Positions 56,714 to 64,000 of a stretch of DNA of 64,000 nt are shown here, in pieces. Position numbers and translations under genes: made by a program. The stretch is from the NCBI RefSeq assembly GCF_027594825.1, contig NZ_CP088930.1:620001-684000 (forward strand), given 5' to 3'. The stretch is from Serratia liquefaciens. GTDB lineage: Bacteria > Pseudomonadota > Gammaproteobacteria > Enterobacterales > Enterobacteriaceae. The notes beneath the pieces are model-generated. The model ran no database searches, was not told the origin of the DNA, and saw only the letters and a list, made by a program, of their open reading frames with translations. The number at the start of each line of letters is the position of its first letter. Positions within the stretch are counted from its first letter, which is position 1.

Positions 56714-57495
56714 TCGAACTGTTATTACCCGGCTGGCTGGCCGGGGTGTTATTGGCCGCTGCCGCCGGTCCATTGGGCTCTTTTGTGGTCTGGCGCCGGA
56801 TGTCCTATTTCGGCGATACCCTGGCGCACGCATCCTTGCTGGGGGTGGCCTTCGGGCTGCTGCTGGACGTGAATCCTTTCTATGCGGTGATTGCCGTGAC
56901 GCTGGTGCTGGCGCTGGTGCTGGTTTGGCTGGAGCGTCGTCCGCAACTTTCCGTTGATACCCTGCTCGGCATTATGGCGCACAGCGCGCTGTCGTTGGGT
57001 TTGGTGGTGGTGGCGCTGATGTCCAACGTGCGGGTCGATCTGATGGCCTATCTGTTTGGCGATCTGCTGTCGGTCACCCTCACCGATATCTGGATGATTG
57101 CCATTGGGGTCAGTGTTGTCCTGTTGATCCTGTGGTGGCAGTGGCGCAACCTGCTGTCGATGACCGTCAGCCCAGAACTGGCCCACGTCGACGGAGTCAA
57201 TCTGGTTCGTGCGCGCACCGTATTGATGCTGGTTACCGCTCTGACCATTGGCCTGGCGATGAAATTCGTCGGCGCGCTGATCATTACCTCTCTGCTGATT
57301 ATTCCGGCCGCGACCGCACGACGCTTCGCCAGGACCCCTGAGCAAATGGCCGCCTACGCGGTGCTGGTGGGTGTGCTGGCAGTGACCGGCGGATTGGCCT
57401 TCTCGGCCTTTTACGATACCCCGGCCGGCCCATCGGTGGTGCTGAGCGCGGCGGTGCTGTTCGTCCTGAGCTTGTCCAGGAAGCAGCAAGCCTGA
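56710..57495 (+). CDS. znuB: Zinc ABC transporter permease ZnuB
   Basis: 261-residue inner-membrane permease of the ABC-3 family, with about eight helices. The N-terminal [20 protein letters not shown], then [16 protein letters not shown], and [20 protein letters not shown] blocks are diagnostic. Coupled to znuC by a four-base overlap. A terminator follows. Confidence 0.97.
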   Translation: MIELLLPGWLAGVLLAAAAGPLGSFVVWRRMSYFGDTLAHASLLGVAFGLLLDVNPFYAVIAVTLVLALVLVWLERRPQLSVDTLLGIMAHSALSLGLVVVALMSNVRVDLMAYLFGDLLSVTLTDIWMIAIGVSVVLLILWWQWRNLLSMTVSPELAHVDGVNLVRARTVLMLVTALTIGLAMKFVGALIITSLLIIPAATARRFARTPEQMAAYAVLVGVLAVTGGLAFSAFYDTPAGPSVVLSAAVLFVLSLSRKQQA

Positions 57496-57516
57496 CCTCC
57501 CTCTTGCAGATAGCAC

Positions 57517-57542
57517 AAGGGCCGCAACTAGCGGCCCTTTTT
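57517..57542 (+). terminator. znuB terminator
   Basis: GGGCCGC/GCGGCCC stem, five-base loop, then T5. It may also stop ruvAB transcription weakly from the other side. Confidence 0.85.
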
Positions 57543-57564
57543 AATATGGATTACGGAGCAATAT

Positions 57565-58569
57565 TTACTCTTCGCGCACCATGCCAAAGTGCTTATAGGC
57601 ATGATTGGTGGCCATGCGCCCGCGCGGCGTGCGCTGGATGAAACCTTGCTGGATCAGGAACGGTTCGATAACGTCCTCGATAGTTTCCCTTTCCTCGCCT
57701 ATCGCTGCCGCCAGGTTATCCAGGCCGACAGGGCCTCCGGTGAACTTGTCGATTATCGCCAGCAACAGTTTGCGGTCCATGTAGTCGAACCCTTCGGCGT
57801 CAACGTTCAACATGTCCAGCGCCTGCATCGCCACCTCGCCATTGATTACGCCATTGGCGCGAACCTCGGCAAAATCACGCACCCTGCGCAGTAACCGGTT
57901 GGCAATACGCGGTGTACCGCGTGCACGGCGAGCCACTTCATGCGCGCCCTCGTCCGATAAATCCAGCCCCAGGCAGTTAGCGCTGCGTGAAACGATATGC
58001 TGCAAGTCGGCGACCTGATAAAACTCCAGACGCTGAACAATACCGAAGCGATCGCGCAGTGGCGAGGTCAAAGAGCCGGCGCGAGTGGTTGCCCCCACCA
58101 GCGTGAACGGCGGCAAATCGAGTTTGATCGAGCGTGCGGCCGGGCCTTCACCGATCATGATATCCAGTTGGTAATCTTCCATCGCCGGATACAGCACTTC
58201 TTCCACTACCGGAGACAGGCGGTGGATTTCATCGATAAAGAGAACGTCATGCGGTTCCAGATTGGTAAGCATCGCCGCCAGATCGCCCGCCTTTTCCAGC
58301 ACCGGTCCGGATGTGGTGCGCAGGTTAACGCCCATTTCATTGGCAACGATGTTGGCCAACGTGGTTTTCCCCAACCCGGGCGGGCCGAAGATCAGCAAAT
58401 GGTCCAGTGCGTCGCCACGCTGCTTGGCGGCCTGAATAAAAATTTCCATCTGCTCGCGGACATGCGGCTGACCGACGTATTCCGTCAGCAGCTTCGGCCG
58501 GATGGCGCGATCAAGAATTTCTTCTTCATTGATCGGCTCGGCAGAAATCAGGCGATCGGCTTCAATCAT
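57565..58569 (-). CDS. ruvB: Holliday junction branch migration helicase RuvB
   Basis: 334-residue AAA+ motor that drives branch migration with RuvA. Walker [16 protein letters not shown], Walker [10 protein letters not shown], sensor 1 [11 protein letters not shown], the arginine finger in SPLRDRFG and a C-terminal winged helix ([20 protein letters not shown]) are all present. Twenty bases downstream of ruvA in the same operon. Confidence 0.98.
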   Translation of the reverse strand: MIEADRLISAEPINEEEILDRAIRPKLLTEYVGQPHVREQMEIFIQAAKQRGDALDHLLIFGPPGLGKTTLANIVANEMGVNLRTTSGPVLEKAGDLAAMLTNLEPHDVLFIDEIHRLSPVVEEVLYPAMEDYQLDIMIGEGPAARSIKLDLPPFTLVGATTRAGSLTSPLRDRFGIVQRLEFYQVADLQHIVSRSANCLGLDLSDEGAHEVARRARGTPRIANRLLRRVRDFAEVRANGVINGEVAMQALDMLNVDAEGFDYMDRKLLLAIIDKFTGGPVGLDNLAAAIGEERETIEDVIEPFLIQQGFIQRTPRGRMATNHAYKHFGMVREE

Positions 58570-58589
58570 TCTCTACCCCTTATCGGCGC

Positions 58590-59204
58590 TTAAAGCGCGG
58601 CACGCAACGCGTCGCGGATCAGGGTTTCGCAATCTGCACCCGGCTTGGCGATTTTGCTGACCATACGACTGGCTTCCTGCGGTTTGTAGCCCAGCGCCAC
58701 CAGCGCAGAGGCTGCTTCGGCTTCCGCATCCAGTTCGGCAGCTTTCGCCGCTGTGGCAGGAAGCGTGATTTCACTGCTGCTGTTGAACAGGTCGCCATTA
58801 AGCCCTTTGAAGCGGTCTTTCATTTCGACCACCAGGCGCTCTGCGGTCTTCTTGCCTACGCCCGGCAATTTTATCAGCGAAGTGATCTCTTCGCGCTCAA
58901 CCGCACTGACAAACTGCTGCGCCGACATGCCGGACAGAATGGCCAGCGCCAGCTTAGGGCCTACGCCGTTCACTTTGATCAACTCGCGAAACAGCGCGCG
59001 CTCTTGTTTATCGTTGAAGCCATACAGCAGTTGGGCATCTTCGCGCACCACAAATTGGGTAAACACGATAGCCTCTTGCCCCAGTTCGGGCAGTTCATAA
59101 AAGCAGGTCATCGGCATATGCACTTCATAGCCCACGCCATTTGCCTCCAGTAACACCAGTGGCGGCTGCTTTTCCAGAATATAACCTCTGAGACGACCTA
59201 TCAT
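58590..59204 (-). CDS. ruvA: Holliday junction DNA-binding protein RuvA
   Basis: 204-residue tetrameric junction binder. Domain I begins [20 protein letters not shown]; the two helix-hairpin-helix motifs are [14 protein letters not shown] and [18 protein letters not shown]; domain III ([20 protein letters not shown]) contacts RuvB. First gene of ruvAB; a LexA-type site lies 66 bp upstream. Confidence 0.98.
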   Translation of the reverse strand: MIGRLRGYILEKQPPLVLLEANGVGYEVHMPMTCFYELPELGQEAIVFTQFVVREDAQLLYGFNDKQERALFRELIKVNGVGPKLALAILSGMSAQQFVSAVEREEITSLIKLPGVGKKTAERLVVEMKDRFKGLNGDLFNSSSEITLPATAAKAAELDAEAEAASALVALGYKPQEASRMVSKIAKPGADCETLIRDALRAAL

Positions 59205-59269
59205 TTACCCTCCTGCTGAATTCCTGAGCATGACCTTCTGCCATGCCGTGCTGCTAAAGCTTATAACAT

Positions 59270-59295
59270 AAAAAAGGCTGGATGAATATCCAGCC
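59270..59295 (-). promoter_or_regulatory. LexA box of ruvAB overlapping a ruvC terminator
   Basis: On the minus strand CTGGATATTCATCCAG, extended by GG and CC, is a 20-bp palindrome (59276-59295). It matches the known E. coli ruvAB SOS box (CTGGATATCTATCCAG, from memory). It is immediately followed by TTTTTT, so the same bases also form a terminator-type hairpin 18 bp past ruvC. Confidence 0.75.
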
Positions 59296-59312
59296 TCAGA
59301 ACTGATTAAGCG

Positions 59313-59834
59313 CTACTTTAAACGTCCACGCGCCAGGTTCAATCGCCCTTCGCTCATCCGCAGCACGTTTTGGCTGAGGTGACAGTGGGTAATGGCGATC
59401 GCCAGCGCATCGGCGGCATCGGCCTGGGGATTGGCCGACAGTTTAAGCAGCGAACGCACCATATGCTGTACCTGCGCCTTTTCCGCCGCGCCGGTACCGA
59501 CCACCGTTTGCTTTACCTGGCGTGCCGCATACTCAAACACTTCCAAATCCTGGTTCACGGCAGCGACAATCGCCACGCCGCGTGCCTGCCCAAGCTTGAG
59601 CGCCGAGTCCGGGTTTTTCGCCATAAACACCTGCTCAATGGCGAAAAAATCAGGTTTAAACTGGGTAATGATTTCACTGACGCCGGCATAAATCAGCTTT
59701 AAGCGCGTCGGCATGTCGTCCACCACTGTGCGAATACAACCGCTGGCAATATAGCTCAACTGGCGGCCCTGCTGACGAACCAGGCCGTAACCGGTGACGC
59801 GCGATCCGGGATCGATACCGAGAATGATCGTCAT
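59313..59834 (-). CDS. ruvC: Crossover junction endodeoxyribonuclease RuvC
   Basis: 173-residue Holliday junction resolvase. The catalytic acids lie in [14 protein letters not shown] (Asp), [20 protein letters not shown] (Glu) and [15 protein letters not shown] (two Asp). Start MTIILG matches E. coli in position and length; the upstream GTG adds four residues. Between yebC and ruvAB. Confidence 0.97.
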   Translation of the reverse strand: MTIILGIDPGSRVTGYGLVRQQGRQLSYIASGCIRTVVDDMPTRLKLIYAGVSEIITQFKPDFFAIEQVFMAKNPDSALKLGQARGVAIVAAVNQDLEVFEYAARQVKQTVVGTGAAEKAQVQHMVRSLLKLSANPQADAADALAIAITHCHLSQNVLRMSEGRLNLARGRLK

Positions 59835-59907
59835 CCCTACACCCACCTTGCGTTAAGCATTAACTTCGCCAGGCGCTGCCACAAGGCAGCGCCGTACTTC
59901 AACCCCA

Positions 59908-60651
59908 TTACAGCGTCGCAGCAACCTCGTCGGAGATCTCACCGTTGTGGTAAACCTCCTGCACGTCGTCGCAGTCTTCCAGCATGTCGATCAGGCGCAA
60001 CAGCTTAGGTGCGGTTTCCTCATCCATATCGGCCTTGGTCGATGGGATCATGGAAACTTCTGCCGAGTCGGCGGTGAAACCGGCTGCGGTCAGCGCGTCT
60101 TTCACTTCGCCGAGGTTTTCCCAGGCGGTGAAGACGTCGATCACACCGTCGTCGTAGCTGACGATATCTTCAGCGCCGGCTTCCAGCGCCGCTTCCATCA
60201 CCACGTCTTCGTCCAGGCCCGGTGCGTAAGTGATCACGCCCTTCTTGGTGAACAGGTAAGCCACGGAGCCGTCGGTACCGAGGTTACCGCCACACTTGGT
60301 GAAGGCATGACGCACTTCGGCCACGGTACGGTTACGGTTGTCACTCAGGCACTCGATCATGACGGCAGTACCGCCTGGGCCGTAGCCTTCATAAATGATG
60401 GTTTCCATGTTGGAATCATCATCACCGCCTACGCCACGCGCGATGGCACGGTTCAGGGTGTCGCGCGTCATGTTGTTGGACAGCGCCTTGTCGATCGCCG
60501 CACGCAGACGCGGGTTAGCCCCCGGATCGCCACCGCCCAGTTTCGCGGCGGTCACCAGCTCGCGAATAATTTTGGTGAAAATTTTACCGCGCTTGGAATC
60601 CTGCGCTGCTTTACGGTGCTTTGTGTTGGCCCACTTACTATGACCTGCCAT
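59908..60651 (-). CDS. yebC: YebC/TACO1 family regulatory protein
   Basis: 247-residue YebC-family protein. Family members act as transcriptional regulators and, for the mitochondrial and some bacterial branches, help ribosomes through polyproline stretches. The N-terminus [20 protein letters not shown] and the block [20 protein letters not shown] are diagnostic. Upstream of ruvC, the usual order in proteobacteria. Confidence 0.96.
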   Translation of the reverse strand: MAGHSKWANTKHRKAAQDSKRGKIFTKIIRELVTAAKLGGGDPGANPRLRAAIDKALSNNMTRDTLNRAIARGVGGDDDSNMETIIYEGYGPGGTAVMIECLSDNRNRTVAEVRHAFTKCGGNLGTDGSVAYLFTKKGVITYAPGLDEDVVMEAALEAGAEDIVSYDDGVIDVFTAWENLGEVKDALTAAGFTADSAEVSMIPSTKADMDEETAPKLLRLIDMLEDCDDVQEVYHNGEISDEVAATL

Positions 60652-60670
60652 AAAAAATCTCCGAAAAAAA

Positions 60671-61117
60671 TTACTGGACTGAATTAATCACAAACTCTTC
60701 AATCGCCTGCTGATTGCTCCAGGACTTGGTCAACTTCACGGCTTGCGCCGCCTCAAGCCACTGGTAGGCGTGATGCTCGGTGATTACCGGATCGCGCTCT
60801 TCAGGCAAAGCCAGACAGAACCAGTGCTCTTTATTGCGCGTGGTTCCCGGGGCATAGCGATGTCGCAAATGGACAAAGAGTTCAAACTCCACACAGCGCT
60901 GGCAATCGAACAACGGCAGTTTCTCTGCTTCGATATCGATGCCGACTTCTTCCATGACCTCACGCCGCGCGGCATGCGGCGGCGACTCATCTTCCTCCAG
61001 GCTGCCGGTCACCGACTGCCAGAATTCGGTATCATCGCGCCGCTGTAACATCAGCACCCGACCACTGGATTTGGCATAAATCACTACCAGAATAGACTCG
61101 GGACGCTTGTAGTTCAT
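60671..61117 (-). CDS. nudB: Dihydroneopterin triphosphate pyrophosphatase NudB
   Basis: 148-residue Nudix hydrolase that removes pyrophosphate from dihydroneopterin triphosphate in folate synthesis and can act on dATP. The Nudix box [23 protein letters not shown] (residues about 38-60) is complete. Its ATG overlaps the aspS stop (TAATG), so it is translationally coupled to aspS. Confidence 0.96.
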   Translation of the reverse strand: MNYKRPESILVVIYAKSSGRVLMLQRRDDTEFWQSVTGSLEEDESPPHAARREVMEEVGIDIEAEKLPLFDCQRCVEFELFVHLRHRYAPGTTRNKEHWFCLALPEERDPVITEHHAYQWLEAAQAVKLTKSWSNQQAIEEFVINSVQ

Positions 61118-62907
61118 TACTGGTTCTCTACATTTGAATCGTCAGTCGCTTTCTTTACCACGCTGATTGCCAGCTCCTGCAACGACGCAGGGTTCGCGAA
61201 GCTTGGCGCTTCGGTCATCAAGCAGGCCGCGGCGGTGGTTTTCGGGAAGGCGATAACGTCACGAATGTTGTCGGTGCCGGTCAGCAGCATCACCAGACGA
61301 TCCAGGCCAAACGCCAAACCGGCGTGCGGCGGTGTGCCGTACTTCAACGCGTCCAGCAGGAAGCCAAACTTCTCGCGCTGTTCGTGTTCATTAATCCCCA
61401 GAATGCCGAACACCGTCTGCTGCATTTCGCTACGGTGAATACGCACGGAACCGCCACCCACTTCGTAGCCGTTAATCACCATGTCGTAGGCATTGGCGAT
61501 AGCGTTAATTGGCGTGCTGGCCAGCTCTTCCGGGCTCATGTCGCGCGGCGCGGTGAACGGATGGTGCATCGCTGACAAACCGCCTTCGCCGTCTTCTTCG
61601 AACATCGGGAAGTCCACGACCCACAGCGGTGCCCAGCTGTCCAGCTTGGTCAGTTCCAGATCGCGGCCCAGCTTCAGACGCAGCGCGCCCAATGCATCGG
61701 TCACAATCTTGAAGCTGTCGGCGCCGAAGAACAGAATGTCGCCGCTCTGCGCGTTGGTACGCGCCAGAATCGCTTCCAGCACTTCTGCGCTGAGGAATTT
61801 AGCAATCGGGCTTTGCACGCCTTCCATGCCGGCGGCGCGGTCATTGACCTTCAGCCAGGCCAGGCCTTTGGCACCGTAGATGTTAACGAAAGCGCCGTAC
61901 TCGTCGATCAGCTTACGGGTCAGCTGCGCGCCGCCTGGGACACAGATCGCGGCAACGCGGCCTTTGGCATCGTTAGCCGGGCCGGAGAACACCTTGAATT
62001 CCACGTCCTTCACCAGATCGGCAACGTCCACCAGCTCCAACGGGTTACGCAGATCCGGCTTGTCCGAGCCATAGCGACGCATGGCTTCTTCGAAGGTCAT
62101 CACCGGGAAGTCGCCCAGGTCTACGCCCTTCACGTCCAGCCACAGCTCACGCGCCAGTTTCTCCATCACTTCACGCACCTGATCGGCGGTCATGAAGGAA
62201 GTTTCCACGTCGATCTGGGTAAATTCAGGCTGACGGTCGGCACGCAGGTCTTCGTCGCGGAAGCATTTGACGATTTGGTAGTAGCGATCAAAACCGGACA
62301 TCATCAACAGCTGTTTGAACAGCTGAGGCGACTGCGGCAAGGCATAGAATTTGCCTTTATGTACGCGGCTCGGGACCAGATAGTCACGGGCACCTTCCGG
62401 CGTGGCTTTGGTCAGCATCGGGGTTTCGATGTCGAGGAAGCCGTGGCTGTCCATAAAGCGGCGAACAAAGCTGGTGATTTTGGCGCGGGTTTTCAGGCGG
62501 TCGGCCATTTCCGGGCGACGCAGATCCAGGTAGCGGTATTTCAGGCGCGCTTCTTCGGTGTTGACCTGGTTGGAGTCCAGCGGCAGTGGCTCGGAGCGGT
62601 TGATGATCTCCAGAGCATGGGCGAACACTTCCACTTCGCCGGTGGCCATATCTTTATTGATCTGGCTGTCCGGACGGGCACGCACGGTGCCGACGATCTG
62701 GATGCAGAATTCATTGCGCAGGTCGTACGCCTTGTCGAACGCGGCCTTCTGGTCCGGATCGAAGAACACCTGCACGATGCCTTCGCGGTCGCGCATATCA
62801 ATAAAGATCAGGCCGCCCAGATCGCGACGACGGTTGACCCAACCACACAGAGTGACTTCCTGGCCCACGTGGGACAGATTCAACTGCCCGCAATATTCAG
62901 TACGCAT
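61117..62907 (-). CDS. aspS: Aspartate-tRNA ligase
   Basis: 596-residue class IIb synthetase. An N-terminal OB fold binds the anticodon ([20 protein letters not shown]). Motif 2 is [18 protein letters not shown] and motif 3 [15 protein letters not shown], with a large bacterial insertion domain between them. The length is normal for the bacterial enzyme. The longest unmatched frame in the window (61813-63165, plus) is only its GC-driven antisense shadow. Confidence 0.98.
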   Translation of the reverse strand: MRTEYCGQLNLSHVGQEVTLCGWVNRRRDLGGLIFIDMRDREGIVQVFFDPDQKAAFDKAYDLRNEFCIQIVGTVRARPDSQINKDMATGEVEVFAHALEIINRSEPLPLDSNQVNTEEARLKYRYLDLRRPEMADRLKTRAKITSFVRRFMDSHGFLDIETPMLTKATPEGARDYLVPSRVHKGKFYALPQSPQLFKQLLMMSGFDRYYQIVKCFRDEDLRADRQPEFTQIDVETSFMTADQVREVMEKLARELWLDVKGVDLGDFPVMTFEEAMRRYGSDKPDLRNPLELVDVADLVKDVEFKVFSGPANDAKGRVAAICVPGGAQLTRKLIDEYGAFVNIYGAKGLAWLKVNDRAAGMEGVQSPIAKFLSAEVLEAILARTNAQSGDILFFGADSFKIVTDALGALRLKLGRDLELTKLDSWAPLWVVDFPMFEEDGEGGLSAMHHPFTAPRDMSPEELASTPINAIANAYDMVINGYEVGGGSVRIHRSEMQQTVFGILGINEHEQREKFGFLLDALKYGTPPHAGLAFGLDRLVMLLTGTDNIRDVIAFPKTTAAACLMTEAPSFANPASLQELAISVVKKATDDSNVENQ

Positions 62908-62981
62908 ACGCTATCCTTTTGGCTTAAGCCGATGCCGCGCGGGCTTTTGGCGCCTGCCACGCGGCTGTTTTCTGATGAACT

Positions 62982-63173
62982 CTACTTATTACCCGGTTTG
63001 AAGTCGGTTGCATACCAACCGGTACCCTTTAACTGGAAACCGGTGGAAGAAATCAGCTTGGTTAACGCGGGCTGCCTACACGCCGGACAATCCGTCAGCG
63101 GCGCATCGGAAAATTTTTGCAACTTCTCTAACCGGTGGCTGCAAGCACCACATGCATATTCATAAATCGGCAT
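62982..63173 (-). CDS. FmdB-type zinc ribbon protein
   Basis: 63-residue protein starting [20 protein letters not shown], the classic FmdB/CxxC_CXXC_SSSS family opening. Four cysteines form a zinc ribbon (CGAC and CPAC), followed by [20 protein letters not shown]. Such proteins are annotated as putative regulators; the real function is open. Positioned just upstream of aspS, as in many gammaproteobacteria. The chosen start fits the family although its ribosome-binding site is weak. Confidence 0.9.
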   Translation of the reverse strand: MPIYEYACGACSHRLEKLQKFSDAPLTDCPACRQPALTKLISSTGFQLKGTGWYATDFKPGNK

Positions 63174-63414
63174 AGGTCGTTGGAGTAAAGTGAGTTGAAA
63201 AAAGGCGATCATTATAAAGGAAATTCATGCGCCAGATAAGTGCGAACACAGCTTTGTTGCAGCACTAAATGGCGTGTTTTTCACCGAAGTAACACATTGA
63301 TTAACAAATTTCCCATTAACCGGTGATGCTTTTTTCACGTAGCCTGAATCGATGCTTGTTTAGCGCGCTATCTAAGCTGCGCGTATTTCATCCACCTTGT
63401 CACGAGATACTTCC

Positions 63415-63993
63415 ATGTTGAAACTTGATGCTCAAACCACCGCCCTGGTGTTAATCGATTTGCAAAACGGCATCCTGCCCTTCGCCGGTGGCCCACACAG
63501 CGCCGCAAGCGTGGTGGCCAATGGCGCGCAATTGGCGGCACATTTCCGTTCGCTGGGAGCACCGGTGATCCTGGTACGCGTCGGCTGGTCCGACTCCTTC
63601 GCCGAAGCGCTGAAACAGCCGGTGGATAAGCCGTCACCCGCCCCTGCCGGCGTATTGCCTGCCAACTGGTGGGAATTCCCGGAATCCCTGGCGGTGAGCG
63701 ACCACGACATTCTGGTGACCAAACGCCAATGGGGTGCATTTTACGGCACCGATCTTGACTTGCAACTGCGTCGCCGCGGCATTAAATCGGTGGTGTTGGG
63801 CGGTATCTCCACCAATATTGGCGTGGAATCCACGGCTCGCGCCGCCTGGGAACACGGCTACGAATTAGTGATAGCCGAAGATTTGTGCAGTGCGCAAAAT
63901 GCGGAAATGCACCAGTTTGCTTTCGACAATATCTTCCCGCGGCTGGCGCGTGTTCGCAGCACCTGCGAAATTGTTGCCGCACTCGACCAGTAA
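63415..63993 (+). CDS. yecD: Isochorismatase-family hydrolase
   Basis: 192-residue cysteine hydrolase. The catalytic triad residues lie in [16 protein letters not shown] (Asp), the [20 protein letters not shown] block (Lys) and the [20 protein letters not shown] stretch, where Thr replaces the usual catalytic Cys position in the E. coli YecD orthologue too. Activity on a given substrate is therefore uncertain. Start MLKLDAQTT matches E. coli YecD; an upstream TTG adds six residues. Divergent from the FmdB gene; the 241-bp gap shows no further gene. Confidence 0.92.
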   Translation: MLKLDAQTTALVLIDLQNGILPFAGGPHSAASVVANGAQLAAHFRSLGAPVILVRVGWSDSFAEALKQPVDKPSPAPAGVLPANWWEFPESLAVSDHDILVTKRQWGAFYGTDLDLQLRRRGIKSVVLGGISTNIGVESTARAAWEHGYELVIAEDLCSAQNAEMHQFAFDNIFPRLARVRSTCEIVAALDQ

Positions 63994-64000
63994 CGCTAAC

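Noticed and set aside
61813..63165. 450-codon plus-strand frame opposite aspS
   Set aside because: Antisense shadow of a GC-rich conserved gene; composition (many His, Gln, Val) is typical of such shadows.

Overview
The window is chromosomal DNA of a Serratia-like member of the Yersiniaceae (Enterobacterales). Protein sequences are close to Escherichia coli and Yersinia orthologues, base composition is moderately GC-rich, and gene order follows several E. coli neighbourhoods: yeaC-msrB-gapA-yeaD-mipA-yeaGH, dadXA/ycgB/fadR/nhaB/dsbB, ycgNML-minCDE, rnd-fadD-yeaY-tsaB-yoaA-yoaB, mdtJI, eda/zwf/hexR/pykA/lpxM/mepM/znuACB, and ruvBAC-yebC-nudB-aspS-yecD. The genus is an inference from synteny and sequence likeness; no rRNA is present. 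I see no tRNA, rRNA, IS element, prophage or CRISPR array.

Layout. 1-7.4 kb: methionine sulfoxide repair, glycolysis, and the yeaGH stress kinase operon behind a near-consensus sigma-54 promoter. 7.5-17.3 kb: accessory DNA. It holds a Fur-boxed TonB-like lipoprotein, a GNAT acetyltransferase, a fasciclin/ECF sigma/anti-sigma operon, a hydrolase, several very small membrane proteins (including a YqaE/Pmp3 protein and a GhoT/OrtT-type orphan toxin), a FoxA-like siderophore receptor and a possible Fur-controlled small RNA. 17.3-24.1 kb: a peptide/nickel-type ABC importer whose two permeases are fused, an exonuclease and a drug-efflux MFS protein. 24.1-33.6 kb: D-alanine catabolism, FadR, NhaB, DsbB, then a short transcript carrying a 16-nt match to the seed of the sRNA ArcZ. 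33.6-45.7 kb: cell-division site selection (MinCDE), a lytic transglycosylase, RNase D, FadD, TsaB, YoaA and the MdtJI polyamine exporter. 46-51.4 kb: the HexR sugar-acid regulon. 51.4-64 kb: a leucine-rich-repeat protein, lipid A myristoylation, peptidoglycan endopeptidase, zinc uptake, Holliday junction resolution and aspartyl-tRNA synthetase.

Local circuits are readable. HexR has matching operators before zwf and pykA and is encoded between them. FadR is encoded here and a FadR-type site lies before fadD. Zur, Fur, CRP and LexA-type sites lie where E. coli knowledge predicts them. The LexA site before ruvAB doubles as a terminator-like hairpin.

Most worth following up: the ArcZ-like RNA at 32362-32430, the Fur-box/terminator pair at 15917-16052, the sigma/RskA/fasciclin operon, the fused-permease importer, and a short palindromic repeat element that abuts hexR.
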